The position numbers and the translations under genes are program-made. A model generated the notes under the pieces. The model saw nothing but the letters and a program-made list of their open reading frames with translations. It made no database searches and was not told where the DNA came from. Positions 25,227 to 32,110 of a stretch of 35,069 bases of DNA are shown here, piece after piece. The stretch's first letter is position 1; the number at the start of each line of letters is the position of its first letter. Source of the stretch: Erysipelotrichaceae bacterium (GTDB lineage: Bacteria; Bacillota_I; Bacilli_A; Erysipelotrichales; Erysipelotrichaceae). The DNA is taken from positions 43,409 to 78,477 of the forward strand of contig DOUE01000035.1 in assembly GCA_003520745.1 (NCBI GenBank), in the 5' to 3' direction.

Positions 25227-26073
25227 AACTAAAATAGCACTCGTCATTTCAATGATTATTCTTACTCTTGCTATTGGCATATTGACTGTTGAGAGAGAAG
25301 ATAAATCTGCAAATATGTTGATCAAAGAAAACGAGGGGGTTTATTTCAGTGATTTCATCCGGAATTTTTCTGGGGATGATTATCCAAAGTATAATGATCA
25401 AGTGCTCTTTTCGAACAGGGTTGAGCATCTTGCTCAACTCGAAAATGAATCGGGGCTGATTGTTGAAGTTGAACCGGACTCAAGAGTTATCATCGGCAGT
25501 TATGTGAGGACTAGATGTACGGTTCATAGAGTCATAAGTTCTAAAGATGAGAAGATTGATGTAGAGGATGTCATCTATATCTATGAACATTATTCCGCAA
25601 GCCAAAGTACGATTGATCTGGATTCCCCAATATTCCCTATGAAAGATGATCAACGTTATATCGTCTTCCTGAATAGAATAGAAGCATATAGAAAAGGAAA
25701 CCAATTCAACGTGTCATCCAGTGTGTTCGGAGTTATACCCGTTAGAAACAAAGTTGAAATCAAAATTTCACCTTCAAATCGTGATGATTTTAAACCCTGG
25801 CAATACAAAGACTTCGCTTCAAGTGACTACGTAATCGATCCCATGACGAGTGAAACAATTAAAGAAATCGAAGATAATATCAAGCAAAGTCTAGTCGACC
25901 TTGAGTCGAATTCAAATCAGTTACCCAATAGCGAATACAAAAGGCAACTTGATGCAATTGTTGATCAGCGGATGTCGATTCCTTTTGCTTTGTCATATGA
26001 ATCAAGACTAAAGGAAATCGTTAGTGACGCACTGCTGAAGTATTATGATATCAAAGTAGAGTTTGAAGACTAG
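25216..26073 (+). CDS. Membrane-anchored extracytoplasmic protein of unknown function
   Basis: The 285-residue product has one N-terminal hydrophobic segment (about residues 7-24, with no lipobox cysteine), then about 260 residues that should face outward. It is rich in Asp, Glu, Ser and Ile, with a beta-like middle part (SGLIVEVEPDSR, TRCTVHRVI, DVIYIYEHY, RYIVFLNRIE) and a helical, charged C-terminus (SETIKEIEDNIKQ). No family is recognised. Its start lies inside the ATPase gene (11-base overlap), so it belongs to the transporter. It could be a substrate-capture, immunity or sensing subunit, which is inference. Confidence 0.78.
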   Translation: MSSKTKIALVISMIILTLAIGILTVEREDKSANMLIKENEGVYFSDFIRNFSGDDYPKYNDQVLFSNRVEHLAQLENESGLIVEVEPDSRVIIGSYVRTRCTVHRVISSKDEKIDVEDVIYIYEHYSASQSTIDLDSPIFPMKDDQRYIVFLNRIEAYRKGNQFNVSSSVFGVIPVRNKVEIKISPSNRDDFKPWQYKDFASSDYVIDPMTSETIKEIEDNIKQSLVDLESNSNQLPNSEYKRQLDAIVDQRMSIPFALSYESRLKEIVSDALLKYYDIKVEFED

Positions 26074-26136
26074 AAAGTGAATAGATTCTAGAAAAACACA
26101 AGGTAGGATTGAAAAGTAGTGATATATGATTAAATG

Positions 26137-26150
26137 TGAAACGCTTTTCA
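26137..26150. repeat. Palindrome in the gap after the AT-rich cassette
   Basis: TGAAA-CGCT-TTTCA is a 5-base-arm palindrome in the 147-base gap 26074-26220. It recalls a LacI-family operator, but the central CG is one base off the cre consensus. Otherwise the gap holds only the AAGGAG ribosome site of the next gene; no terminator is evident for the cassette. Confidence 0.4.
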
Positions 26151-26220
26151 TGTAAACTTCATCATTCGAAGAGGGAAATATGGTTAAATGAGAATACCCA
26201 CGATATCCCCAAGGAGTCCC

Positions 26221-26694
26221 ATGAAAAGAAACATCCCCGTTTTCGATGGCATCTTCGTATTGCTTGGACTTGTTTTGATCTATATTTTGAACTTCGTGAA
26301 CCTCAATCGGCTGCCGATCGATCTTCCCGACGTTACCGTGTTGGTCCTCTCGTGCGTCTATGTGCTCGGATGGATGATTTTCTCTTTTGTGGCAGGTCGC
26401 CGTCGCGGCAAGATCGGATGGTATGAGATCACGTTTGTGTGGATCATCTTGCCTGCCCTCTTGATCGGTTTCATGACGGTGCTGGCGAGCTTCCAAAGCA
26501 TCACCAACATCCTCTCCATGATCATGAATTTACTTTATGTGAATGTCTTACGGGGGTTCAACGACCTGACGACGTTCGGAATCGATTTGTTCGAGTATTT
26601 CAGCGACAAGGGCTATCCCGTCATCCCGGCGATCCTGTGTCTGGTATCCTACGGGATCGGACGGCTTTTCCCAAAACCTAGAAAACGTGCATGA
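26221..26694 (+). CDS. Small integral membrane protein of unknown function
   Basis: The 157-residue product has four or so membrane segments: near residues 8-24 (IFVLLGLVLIYILNF), 36-57, 67-90 and 135-147. A loop NVLRGFNDLTTFGIDLFEYF lies before the last one, and the C-terminus is basic (PKPRKRA). I do not recognise a family. The ATG at 26221 is chosen for AAGGAG 6 bases upstream; an in-frame ATG at 26188 lacks a ribosome site. Its base composition matches the core genes rather than the AT-rich cassette just before it, so it is probably native. A terminator begins at its stop codon. Confidence 0.75.
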   Translation: MKRNIPVFDGIFVLLGLVLIYILNFVNLNRLPIDLPDVTVLVLSCVYVLGWMIFSFVAGRRRGKIGWYEITFVWIILPALLIGFMTVLASFQSITNILSMIMNLLYVNVLRGFNDLTTFGIDLFEYFSDKGYPVIPAILCLVSYGIGRLFPKPRKRA

Positions 26695-26717
26695 GAACGG
26701 AGTTTCCGTTCTTTTTT
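26694..26717 (+). terminator. Terminator after the small membrane protein
   Basis: AGAACGGA (26694-26701) pairs with TCCGTTCT (26705-26712) around a GTT loop and runs into six T. It begins on the last base of the stop codon. Confidence 0.88.
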
Positions 26718-26723
26718 CTTGCG

Positions 26724-26732
26724 TGGTATAAT
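26724..26732 (+). promoter_or_regulatory. Extended -10 promoter for ispF operon
   Basis: TGGTATAAT (26724-26732) is a perfect extended -10, only 7 bases after the preceding T run. No clear -35 is present. GGGGAG lies before the ATG at 26758. Confidence 0.68.
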
Positions 26733-26757
26733 AGGCTTACATGAAAGAAGGGGAGTT

Positions 26758-27237
26758 ATGCTGCGCATCGGACAATCGACGGATATCCATCCGTTACGGA
26801 TTGGAAGGGATATGGTTTTGGGCGGGGTTTTGATCGAAAGCGACCTGGGTCCCGACGGACATTCGGATGCGGATGTTCTGACGCATGCGATCGCGGAAGC
26901 GATGTTGGGGGCGTTGGCGTTGGGGGATTTGGGGAAACACTTTCCCGACACCGATCCAAGATACAAAGGCATCTCTTCGATCCTCCTTCTTCAAGAAGTC
27001 GTCCTAAAAGTCGAATCGTTAGGATGGCATTTGGTCAACGTCGATAGTTTGGTTCTCTTGGAAGCGCCGAAGTTGGCGAAATACAACGATGCCATCCGGA
27101 TCAATCTGGCCAACGCCTTGCATGTCTCCGTCGACCAAGTCAGCGTCAAGGCGACCCGAGGGGAGAAACTCGGGTTCATCGGACGAGGCGAGGGGATCGC
27201 GGCACAAGCCGTCGTTCTTCTAGAAAAGAACGGCTAA
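26758..27237 (+). CDS. ispF: 2-C-methyl-D-erythritol 2,4-cyclodiphosphate synthase
   Basis: IspF makes MEcPP in the MEP isoprenoid pathway. The 159-residue product has the metal ligands Asp9 and His11 (STDIHPL), the DGHSDADVLTHA block with the third ligand histidine, GDLGKHFPDTDPRYKG, and the C-terminal VKATRGEKLGFIGRGEGIAA. The first block reads GQSTDIH instead of the more common GHGFDVH, but all ligands are kept. The start at 26758 has GGGGAG upstream; an in-frame alternative further up would overlap the promoter. It heads an ispF-HD-pepP operon, and the other MEP genes are outside the window. Confidence 0.96.
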   Translation: MLRIGQSTDIHPLRIGRDMVLGGVLIESDLGPDGHSDADVLTHAIAEAMLGALALGDLGKHFPDTDPRYKGISSILLLQEVVLKVESLGWHLVNVDSLVLLEAPKLAKYNDAIRINLANALHVSVDQVSVKATRGEKLGFIGRGEGIAAQAVVLLEKNG

Positions 27238-27249
27238 GGGGGTTCACCC

Positions 27250-28473
27250 ATGTTTGGTAAACTGAACGAAGTCAAAGTATTACGGGATCCGATCCACGAA
27301 TACATCCATATCGAATACCAGGTGATCTGGGATTGTTTGAATTCGCCTGAATTCCAGCGTCTACGGAGAATCCATCAACTCGGGGCGACCCATCAGGTCT
27401 ATCATGCGGCCGAACATTCACGGTTTTCCCACTCGTTGGGCGTCTATGAGATCGTCCGTCGCATGGTCAACGAAGTCGAAGGCTTGAAAGAAGCGTTGAG
27501 CGAAGAAGAACAGATCGAAGTGATGTTGGCGGGGATGCTGCACGATATCGGGCATGGACCGTTCTCCCATTCCTTCGAATCCGTTTTGGACTTCAACCAT
27601 GAAACGATGGGGGCGCTGATCTTGATGGGTGAAAGTACGATCCATGACGTCTTGGTTTCCCACCATCCCGATTTGCCGAAAAACATCGTCGACATCCTCC
27701 AACACAAACATTCAAACCCCATCCTTAACCAAGTGGTCAGCGGACAATTGGATGCCGACCGCATGGATTATCTCTTGCGCGACGCATATTTCACCGGGAC
27801 CAGTTACGGAACCTTCGATTTGGAACGCGTATTGAGGACTTTGCGTCTTCATGACGATAAACTCGTCGTGAAAGAAAGCGGCGTCCATACGATCGAAGAC
27901 TACATCATGGCCCGCTATCATATGTACTGGCAAGTCTACTATCATCCGGTATCACGGAGTTTCGAAACGATCTTGGTCCGTTTCTTCAAACGCTTGGTCG
28001 TATTGAATGCGGTCGATCCGGGGATTTCAAAACGATTCGCCATGTTCGGCCCGTTCTTCCACGAAGGGTACCCGACATTGAAAGAACACTTCGAACTGGA
28101 TGAAGCCGCCTGTCTTTATGCGTTTACCCTGGCACGAAAAGAAAGCGACGAGATACTGAAGGATCTTGGGACCCGCCTGATGGATCGACGTTTGTTTGAA
28201 TACGCGGAAGTCGAATCGCCCCAACAAATCGCTGCGCAGCGTCAGAACGTCATCGACGCCGGGTTGGACCCTGAATATTACTTCGCCTTGGACATGGCGG
28301 TACAGCGTCCCTATTCGCCCTACCAAGAGAAAGAAAACTCACTGATCTGGATTCTGAATACGAAAAACGAAATCAAGGAACTCTCCCAGGCCTCCGTCTT
28401 GGTCGGCGCGATCGTCCGCGGTGAAAACAAAAAAGACGAAAAAATGTATTTCCCGCGGGAAACCGCGAAGTAA
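27250..28473 (+). CDS. HD-domain phosphohydrolase (YwfO-like, dNTPase-related)
   Basis: This is a predicted metal-dependent nucleotide phosphohydrolase. The 407-residue product has a full HD site: His in RFSHSLGVYE, HD in MLHDIGHGPFSHSFE, and the final Asp in LDADRMDYLLRDA. The opening IRDP-like RDPIHEYIHI and LRRIHQLGATHQVYH are also typical of the YwfO/SAMHD-like branch. Length and order match that group. The substrate is not certain; relatives hydrolyse dNTPs or GTP. A GGGGG site lies before the ATG, 12 bases after ispF. Confidence 0.9.
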   Translation: MFGKLNEVKVLRDPIHEYIHIEYQVIWDCLNSPEFQRLRRIHQLGATHQVYHAAEHSRFSHSLGVYEIVRRMVNEVEGLKEALSEEEQIEVMLAGMLHDIGHGPFSHSFESVLDFNHETMGALILMGESTIHDVLVSHHPDLPKNIVDILQHKHSNPILNQVVSGQLDADRMDYLLRDAYFTGTSYGTFDLERVLRTLRLHDDKLVVKESGVHTIEDYIMARYHMYWQVYYHPVSRSFETILVRFFKRLVVLNAVDPGISKRFAMFGPFFHEGYPTLKEHFELDEAACLYAFTLARKESDEILKDLGTRLMDRRLFEYAEVESPQQIAAQRQNVIDAGLDPEYYFALDMAVQRPYSPYQEKENSLIWILNTKNEIKELSQASVLVGAIVRGENKKDEKMYFPRETAK

Positions 28474-28485
28474 GAAAGGTACGAC

Positions 28486-29727
28486 ATGGACAATCAACTG
28501 TATATCAATCGCCGTGAACGCGTGTTCGCGGAAATGGAGGAAGGAAGCTGTGCGGTCTTTTTCGCCGGGGAACTGGTGAAACGCTCCTCCGACTCGACCT
28601 ATCCTTTCAGCGTCAACCGTAATTTCTTCTATCTGACCGGGCTTGACGAAGACGGACTCGTCCTACAACTCGTGAAGACGTCGCAGGGCAGAAAAGAAAT
28701 CCTCTACATCAAAGAATACGATGCGATGGCCGAGAAATGGGTCGGACGTTCGATCCGTAAAGAAGAAGCGATCGAAACCAGCGGGGTGAAAGTCATCCAA
28801 GTCATCCCTCAATTCGACGCCGCGTTCGCACGTTCGGTCAATTTCAACACCCTCTCGATCGTCTATATCGACTCGGAGCGTTTCGATACGAAGTCGCGTC
28901 CATTCGAAGGGGAGACCTTCGGTAAGAAAGTCAAAGATCTTTATCCCGGCTTGACGATCGTCAACCTGAATACGACGATCAACGGATTTCGATCCCTCAA
29001 AACCTCGGCCGAGATCGAAGCGCTGAAGAAAGCCGTCGACATCACCCAACACGGGGTCGAAGCGATTCTGCGTAATTTGAAACCCGGAATGAAAGAATAC
29101 GAAGCGGTCGCCCACTTCAACTATGAACTCTCGCGCCACAACGCCAAGCCTTCCTTCGATACGATCGCGGCTTCGGGACCCGAAGCCTGTATCCTCCACT
29201 ATGTCCAAAACGACCGCACGATCAACGACGGTGAATTGGTGCTCTTCGATCTGGGGGCGGAATACGGACACTACTGTGCCGACATCTCGCGGACGTTCCC
29301 GGCTAACGGGAAATTCACGGAACGTCAAAAGGAACTCTACAATATCGTCCTATTAGCGCAGAAACGCGTCATCGAAGCGATCAAGCCGGGTGTCACCTTA
29401 CAAACCCTCAACGAAATTGTCAAGCAAACCTATCGCGTCGAAGCCGTCAATGCGAAGATCATCGACACCCCCGAACAGATCGACGAAATCTATTACCATG
29501 GCGTCAGCCATCTGTTGGGTCTGGATACGCACGATGTCGGTCAAGTCGAATCGATGGTTCTCAAACCCGGACATGTGATCACGGTCGAACCAGGTCTATA
29601 CAGTAAGAAAGAAAAGATCGGAATCCGCATCGAGGACGATGTTCGTGTCACCGAACAGGGATACGAAATCCTTTCCCCGGACATCCTGAAAGAAGTCGAA
29701 GACATCGAAGCCTTCATGAGCCGTTAA
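28486..29727 (+). CDS. pepP: Xaa-Pro aminopeptidase (aminopeptidase P, M24B)
   Basis: The enzyme removes an N-terminal residue before proline. The 413-residue product has the N-terminal creatinase-like domain (SVNRNFFYLTGLDEDG) and the pita-bread catalytic domain with metal ligands Asp255, Asp266, His342, Glu368 and Glu383, in LFDLGAE, CADISRTF, GVSHLLGLDTHD, VITVEPGLY and IRIEDD. The site is complete. No signal peptide is present, so it is cytoplasmic. It is the third gene of the ispF operon and starts 12 bases after the HD gene. Confidence 0.95.
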   Translation: MDNQLYINRRERVFAEMEEGSCAVFFAGELVKRSSDSTYPFSVNRNFFYLTGLDEDGLVLQLVKTSQGRKEILYIKEYDAMAEKWVGRSIRKEEAIETSGVKVIQVIPQFDAAFARSVNFNTLSIVYIDSERFDTKSRPFEGETFGKKVKDLYPGLTIVNLNTTINGFRSLKTSAEIEALKKAVDITQHGVEAILRNLKPGMKEYEAVAHFNYELSRHNAKPSFDTIAASGPEACILHYVQNDRTINDGELVLFDLGAEYGHYCADISRTFPANGKFTERQKELYNIVLLAQKRVIEAIKPGVTLQTLNEIVKQTYRVEAVNAKIIDTPEQIDEIYYHGVSHLLGLDTHDVGQVESMVLKPGHVITVEPGLYSKKEKIGIRIEDDVRVTEQGYEILSPDILKEVEDIEAFMSR

Positions 29728-29742
29728 CCAACGGCTTTTTTA
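29719..29742 (+). terminator. Terminator overlapping the pepP stop codon
   Basis: AGCCGTT (29719-29725) pairs with AACGGCT (29730-29736), followed by a run of T. The left arm contains the last codons of pepP and the loop contains the end of its stop codon. Confidence 0.85.
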
Positions 29743-29828
29743 GATGAATGTTCATGATGTAAATCATCAAAGACATAACGGATAATACATTAAGAAAATA
29801 GCACAAAAACAAAGGGGAGGAACGGTTC

Positions 29829-31328
29829 ATGCATGAGATCAAATGCCCGCATTGCGGGAAAGAGTTTACGATCGACGAGGCGAGTTACGCGGATATCTTG
29901 AATCAAGTGAAGACGAGAGAGTTCGATACCGAAGTCCACGAGAAATTGGAACTTTTCAAGAAGCAACAAGCCTCCGAAATCGCACTGATGGAGCAAAAAA
30001 CGAAAAATACGTATGATCTTCAGTTTGCGCAGAAGGAGAAAGAACTTTTCGAATTGAAATCCAAAATGGAAGCAAGTCAACAGGATAAGCAGCTTGCTTT
30101 GAATCAAGTCGAGAATGAAATGAATGCGAAACTTAGGAAGCAAGAAGAACTCATAAAAGAATTGGAAACAAAGGCGATTTCGATTCAAAAAGACAAAGAG
30201 ATCGAAGCTCAGAGAGCATTGGCACTCAAAGAAAAAGAACTCAATGATCTACGGATCCAATTGAGTAATTTCGACCAACAAAAAGAACTCATTAAGCAGG
30301 AAACCGAGAAGAAGATGATGGAGACGACATTGAAGCTCAATGAAGAGATCAATGCGTTGAAGTTGTCTTTGAAAACGGTCGAAAGCACGAAAGAACTGGA
30401 AGTATCTCAGATCCTCTCGGAAAAAGAAAAAGTCGTGGCCGAGTTGGGTTCACGTTTGGATTTATTAACATCACAGAAAGAAATCGAGTTTAGTACGATT
30501 AAAGAAAGCCATCGTAAAGAGTTGACGACAAAAGATGAAGTGATTGCTTTCTATAAGGACTTCAAAACCAGACAATCCACGAAACTACTTGGTGAGTCCT
30601 TGGAGCAACACTGTGAAATCGAGTTCAACAAGATCCGAGCGACATCCTTTAAGAATGCCATCTTCACGAAAGACAACGATATTCAGACCGGAAGCAAAGG
30701 CGACTATATCTATCGCGAATACGATGACAATCGAATTGAGATCATCTCGATTATGTTCGAAATGAAGAATGAAGGCGATGTGACGGCGACGAAAAAGAAA
30801 AACGAACACTTCTTCAAAGAGTTGGATAAAGACCGGATTGAAAAGAAGTGCGAATATGCCATTCTGGTATCTTTGCTTGAAACGGACAATGAACTCTACA
30901 ACAGCGGTATCGTGGATGTGTCGCACGAATATGCAAAGATGTATGTGATCCGGCCGCAATTCTTCATCCCGATCATCACATTGTTGCGTAACGCTGCGAT
31001 GAATTCTCTAAAGTACAAACAAGAGTTGAGTTTGATGCGAGAACAGAATTTGGATATCACGAACTTCGAAGAAGACCTGAACAATTTCAAAGTCGGGTTT
31101 GCGCGTAATTACGACCTTGCGAGCCGTAAGTTCAAAACTGCGGTGGATGAAATCGATAAGGCGATCCGAGCACTTCAGAAGACGAAAGATGAATTACTGT
31201 CTTCCGAGGATAATTTAAGACTCGCCAATAATAAAGCCGAGGATCTGACGATCAAAAAACTGACACGGAAGAATCCGACGATGAAAGCGAAGTTCGATGC
31301 GTTGGCTACGCATTGGGATGAAGACTAA
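29829..31328 (+). CDS. DUF2130 coiled-coil protein with a nuclease-like domain
   Basis: The 499-residue product starts with a zinc-ribbon half (CPHCG at residues 6-10). A long charged coiled coil of some 220 residues (about 35-255) follows, then a DUF2130 domain. In that domain Asp292 (GDYIYRE) and Glu311-x-Lys313 (FEMKNE) fit a PD-(D/E)XK nuclease fold, so DNA cleavage or binding is likely but not shown. A second shorter coiled coil lies near the C-terminus (about 440-475). GGGGAGGAACGG precedes the ATG. It is a single gene. DUF2130 proteins are widespread and sometimes placed among defence genes; no restriction or methylase gene is next to it here. It is somewhat more AT-rich than its neighbours. 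Confidence 0.85.
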   Translation: MHEIKCPHCGKEFTIDEASYADILNQVKTREFDTEVHEKLELFKKQQASEIALMEQKTKNTYDLQFAQKEKELFELKSKMEASQQDKQLALNQVENEMNAKLRKQEELIKELETKAISIQKDKEIEAQRALALKEKELNDLRIQLSNFDQQKELIKQETEKKMMETTLKLNEEINALKLSLKTVESTKELEVSQILSEKEKVVAELGSRLDLLTSQKEIEFSTIKESHRKELTTKDEVIAFYKDFKTRQSTKLLGESLEQHCEIEFNKIRATSFKNAIFTKDNDIQTGSKGDYIYREYDDNRIEIISIMFEMKNEGDVTATKKKNEHFFKELDKDRIEKKCEYAILVSLLETDNELYNSGIVDVSHEYAKMYVIRPQFFIPIITLLRNAAMNSLKYKQELSLMREQNLDITNFEEDLNNFKVGFARNYDLASRKFKTAVDEIDKAIRALQKTKDELLSSEDNLRLANNKAEDLTIKKLTRKNPTMKAKFDALATHWDED

Positions 31329-31512
31329 GTTTTACTGCTAGGCATATCTGAGTTCAGATTGAATCAAGGAGTTATTTGAAGTCATGATGTGGATGGTTTG
31401 CGAGGATAGGGTTTAGGGAAAAACCAAGCCTTTATAGACAGAATAGTTCCCTAAATCATAGAACTCACAGTAAGCATAATGAATTAACATCTTAATTGCT
31501 TGAATTATCGGT

Positions 31513-31538
31513 AAAGACTCGGTACGCGAGTCTTTTTT
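31513..31538 (+). terminator. Terminator in the DUF2130-DUF1934 gap
   Basis: AAAGACTCG (31513-31521) pairs with CGAGTCTTT (31527-31535) around GTACG, then a T run to 31538. It lies 185 bases past the DUF2130 stop, unusually far compared with the other terminators here. Confidence 0.85.
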
Positions 31539-31661
31539 CCGAATGCAACTCAAGCGGCGATCCGAAGTTCACCAATGAGATACAATAACGATACTTTTAA
31601 CCATCGATGAGTGGATTTTACTTTTGCAAACAAGGACATTTGAGAAATTTTTGTTTATCCC

Positions 31662-31710
31662 TTGACAACTCACTGTCATTGCATATAATTCAAGAGAAAA
31701 AGGGTGGAGA
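31662..31710 (+). promoter_or_regulatory. Consensus sigma-A promoter for DUF1934-argS-rpoE
   Basis: TTGACA (31662-31667) and TATAAT (31684-31689) are both perfect, 16 bases apart. Transcription should start near 31696, with GGGTGGAGA before the ATG at 31712. This rules out the longer in-frame start at 31607. Confidence 0.88.
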
Positions 31711-31711
31711 C

Positions 31712-32110
31712 ATGAACGAGGTACGTAGAATCGATTTGACTGTCAAACAAACCGAACTCGAAACCGGAGTAACCCAAATCATCTATCAAGGGAAGGCATT
31801 GCGCGTGAAAAACGAAGTGATGTATTCGCTCACGTATAACGAATCCAAGACGACGGAAGTCCATCTGGAAGTGTATTTAGACCATTTGGTCTTGAAGCGC
31901 ACCGGAGAAGCTTTGACGACGTTGACGTTTAACCCCGCTAAGAAACAGACTGGAAGTTTATCCACGACCTACGGCGTGATTTCACTGGACATCCTGACGG
32001 AACAGTTGCGAATCACTTCTTCGCGTCTTCGATGGATGTATCGGCTCAACCAGGGGGATGAGCTTGTCGGAGCGTATGTCAGCGAGTGGACAATGGAGGA
32101 AACCGAATGA
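31712..32110 (+). CDS. DUF1934 family beta-barrel protein (YwiB-like)
   Basis: This is a conserved small protein of unknown function, typically found just before argS in Bacilli and Mollicutes. The 132-residue product is almost all beta strand (VRRIDLTVKQT, YSLTYNESKTTEVHLEVY, LVLKRTGE, LTFNPAKKQTGSLSTTYG, YRLNQGDELVGAYVSEW), fitting the calycin-like barrel reported for the family. The start is fixed by the promoter. The stop overlaps argS (ATGA at 32107-32110), so it is translationally coupled to it. The function is not known. Confidence 0.88.
   Translation: MNEVRRIDLTVKQTELETGVTQIIYQGKALRVKNEVMYSLTYNESKTTEVHLEVYLDHLVLKRTGEALTTLTFNPAKKQTGSLSTTYGVISLDILTEQLRITSSRLRWMYRLNQGDELVGAYVSEWTMEETE

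Larger units (their letters stand above)
31329..31711 (+). other. Intergenic stretch between the DUF2130 gene and DUF1934
   Basis: These 383 bases hold no gene I can support. The region contains a palindrome ATCTGA-GT-TCAGAT (31346-31359), a long-loop inverted repeat TTTAGGGAA (31412-31420) with TTCCCTAAA (31447-31455), a terminator at 31513-31538 and the DUF1934 promoter at 31662-31689. A short reading frame beginning at 31607 is only the upstream extension of DUF1934. The part from 31329 to 31512 is unexplained and could be a transcribed structured leader or small RNA ending at the terminator. Confidence 0.6.

Noticed and set aside
26137..26150. Possible CcpA cre site
   Set aside because: The arms fit, but the central CG is shifted by one base relative to the cre consensus, and the downstream gene is an unknown membrane protein, so only a palindrome is reported.
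26758..26790. IspF first motif GQSTDIH instead of GHGFDVH suggesting a defective enzyme
   Set aside because: The metal ligands Asp and His are kept and the rest of the protein is fully conserved; such variants occur in Firmicutes.
29755..29769. Inverted repeat TGATG-TAAAT-CATCA before the DUF2130 gene
   Set aside because: The arms are only 5 bases, in an AT-rich spacer without a clear promoter next to them; this can arise by chance.
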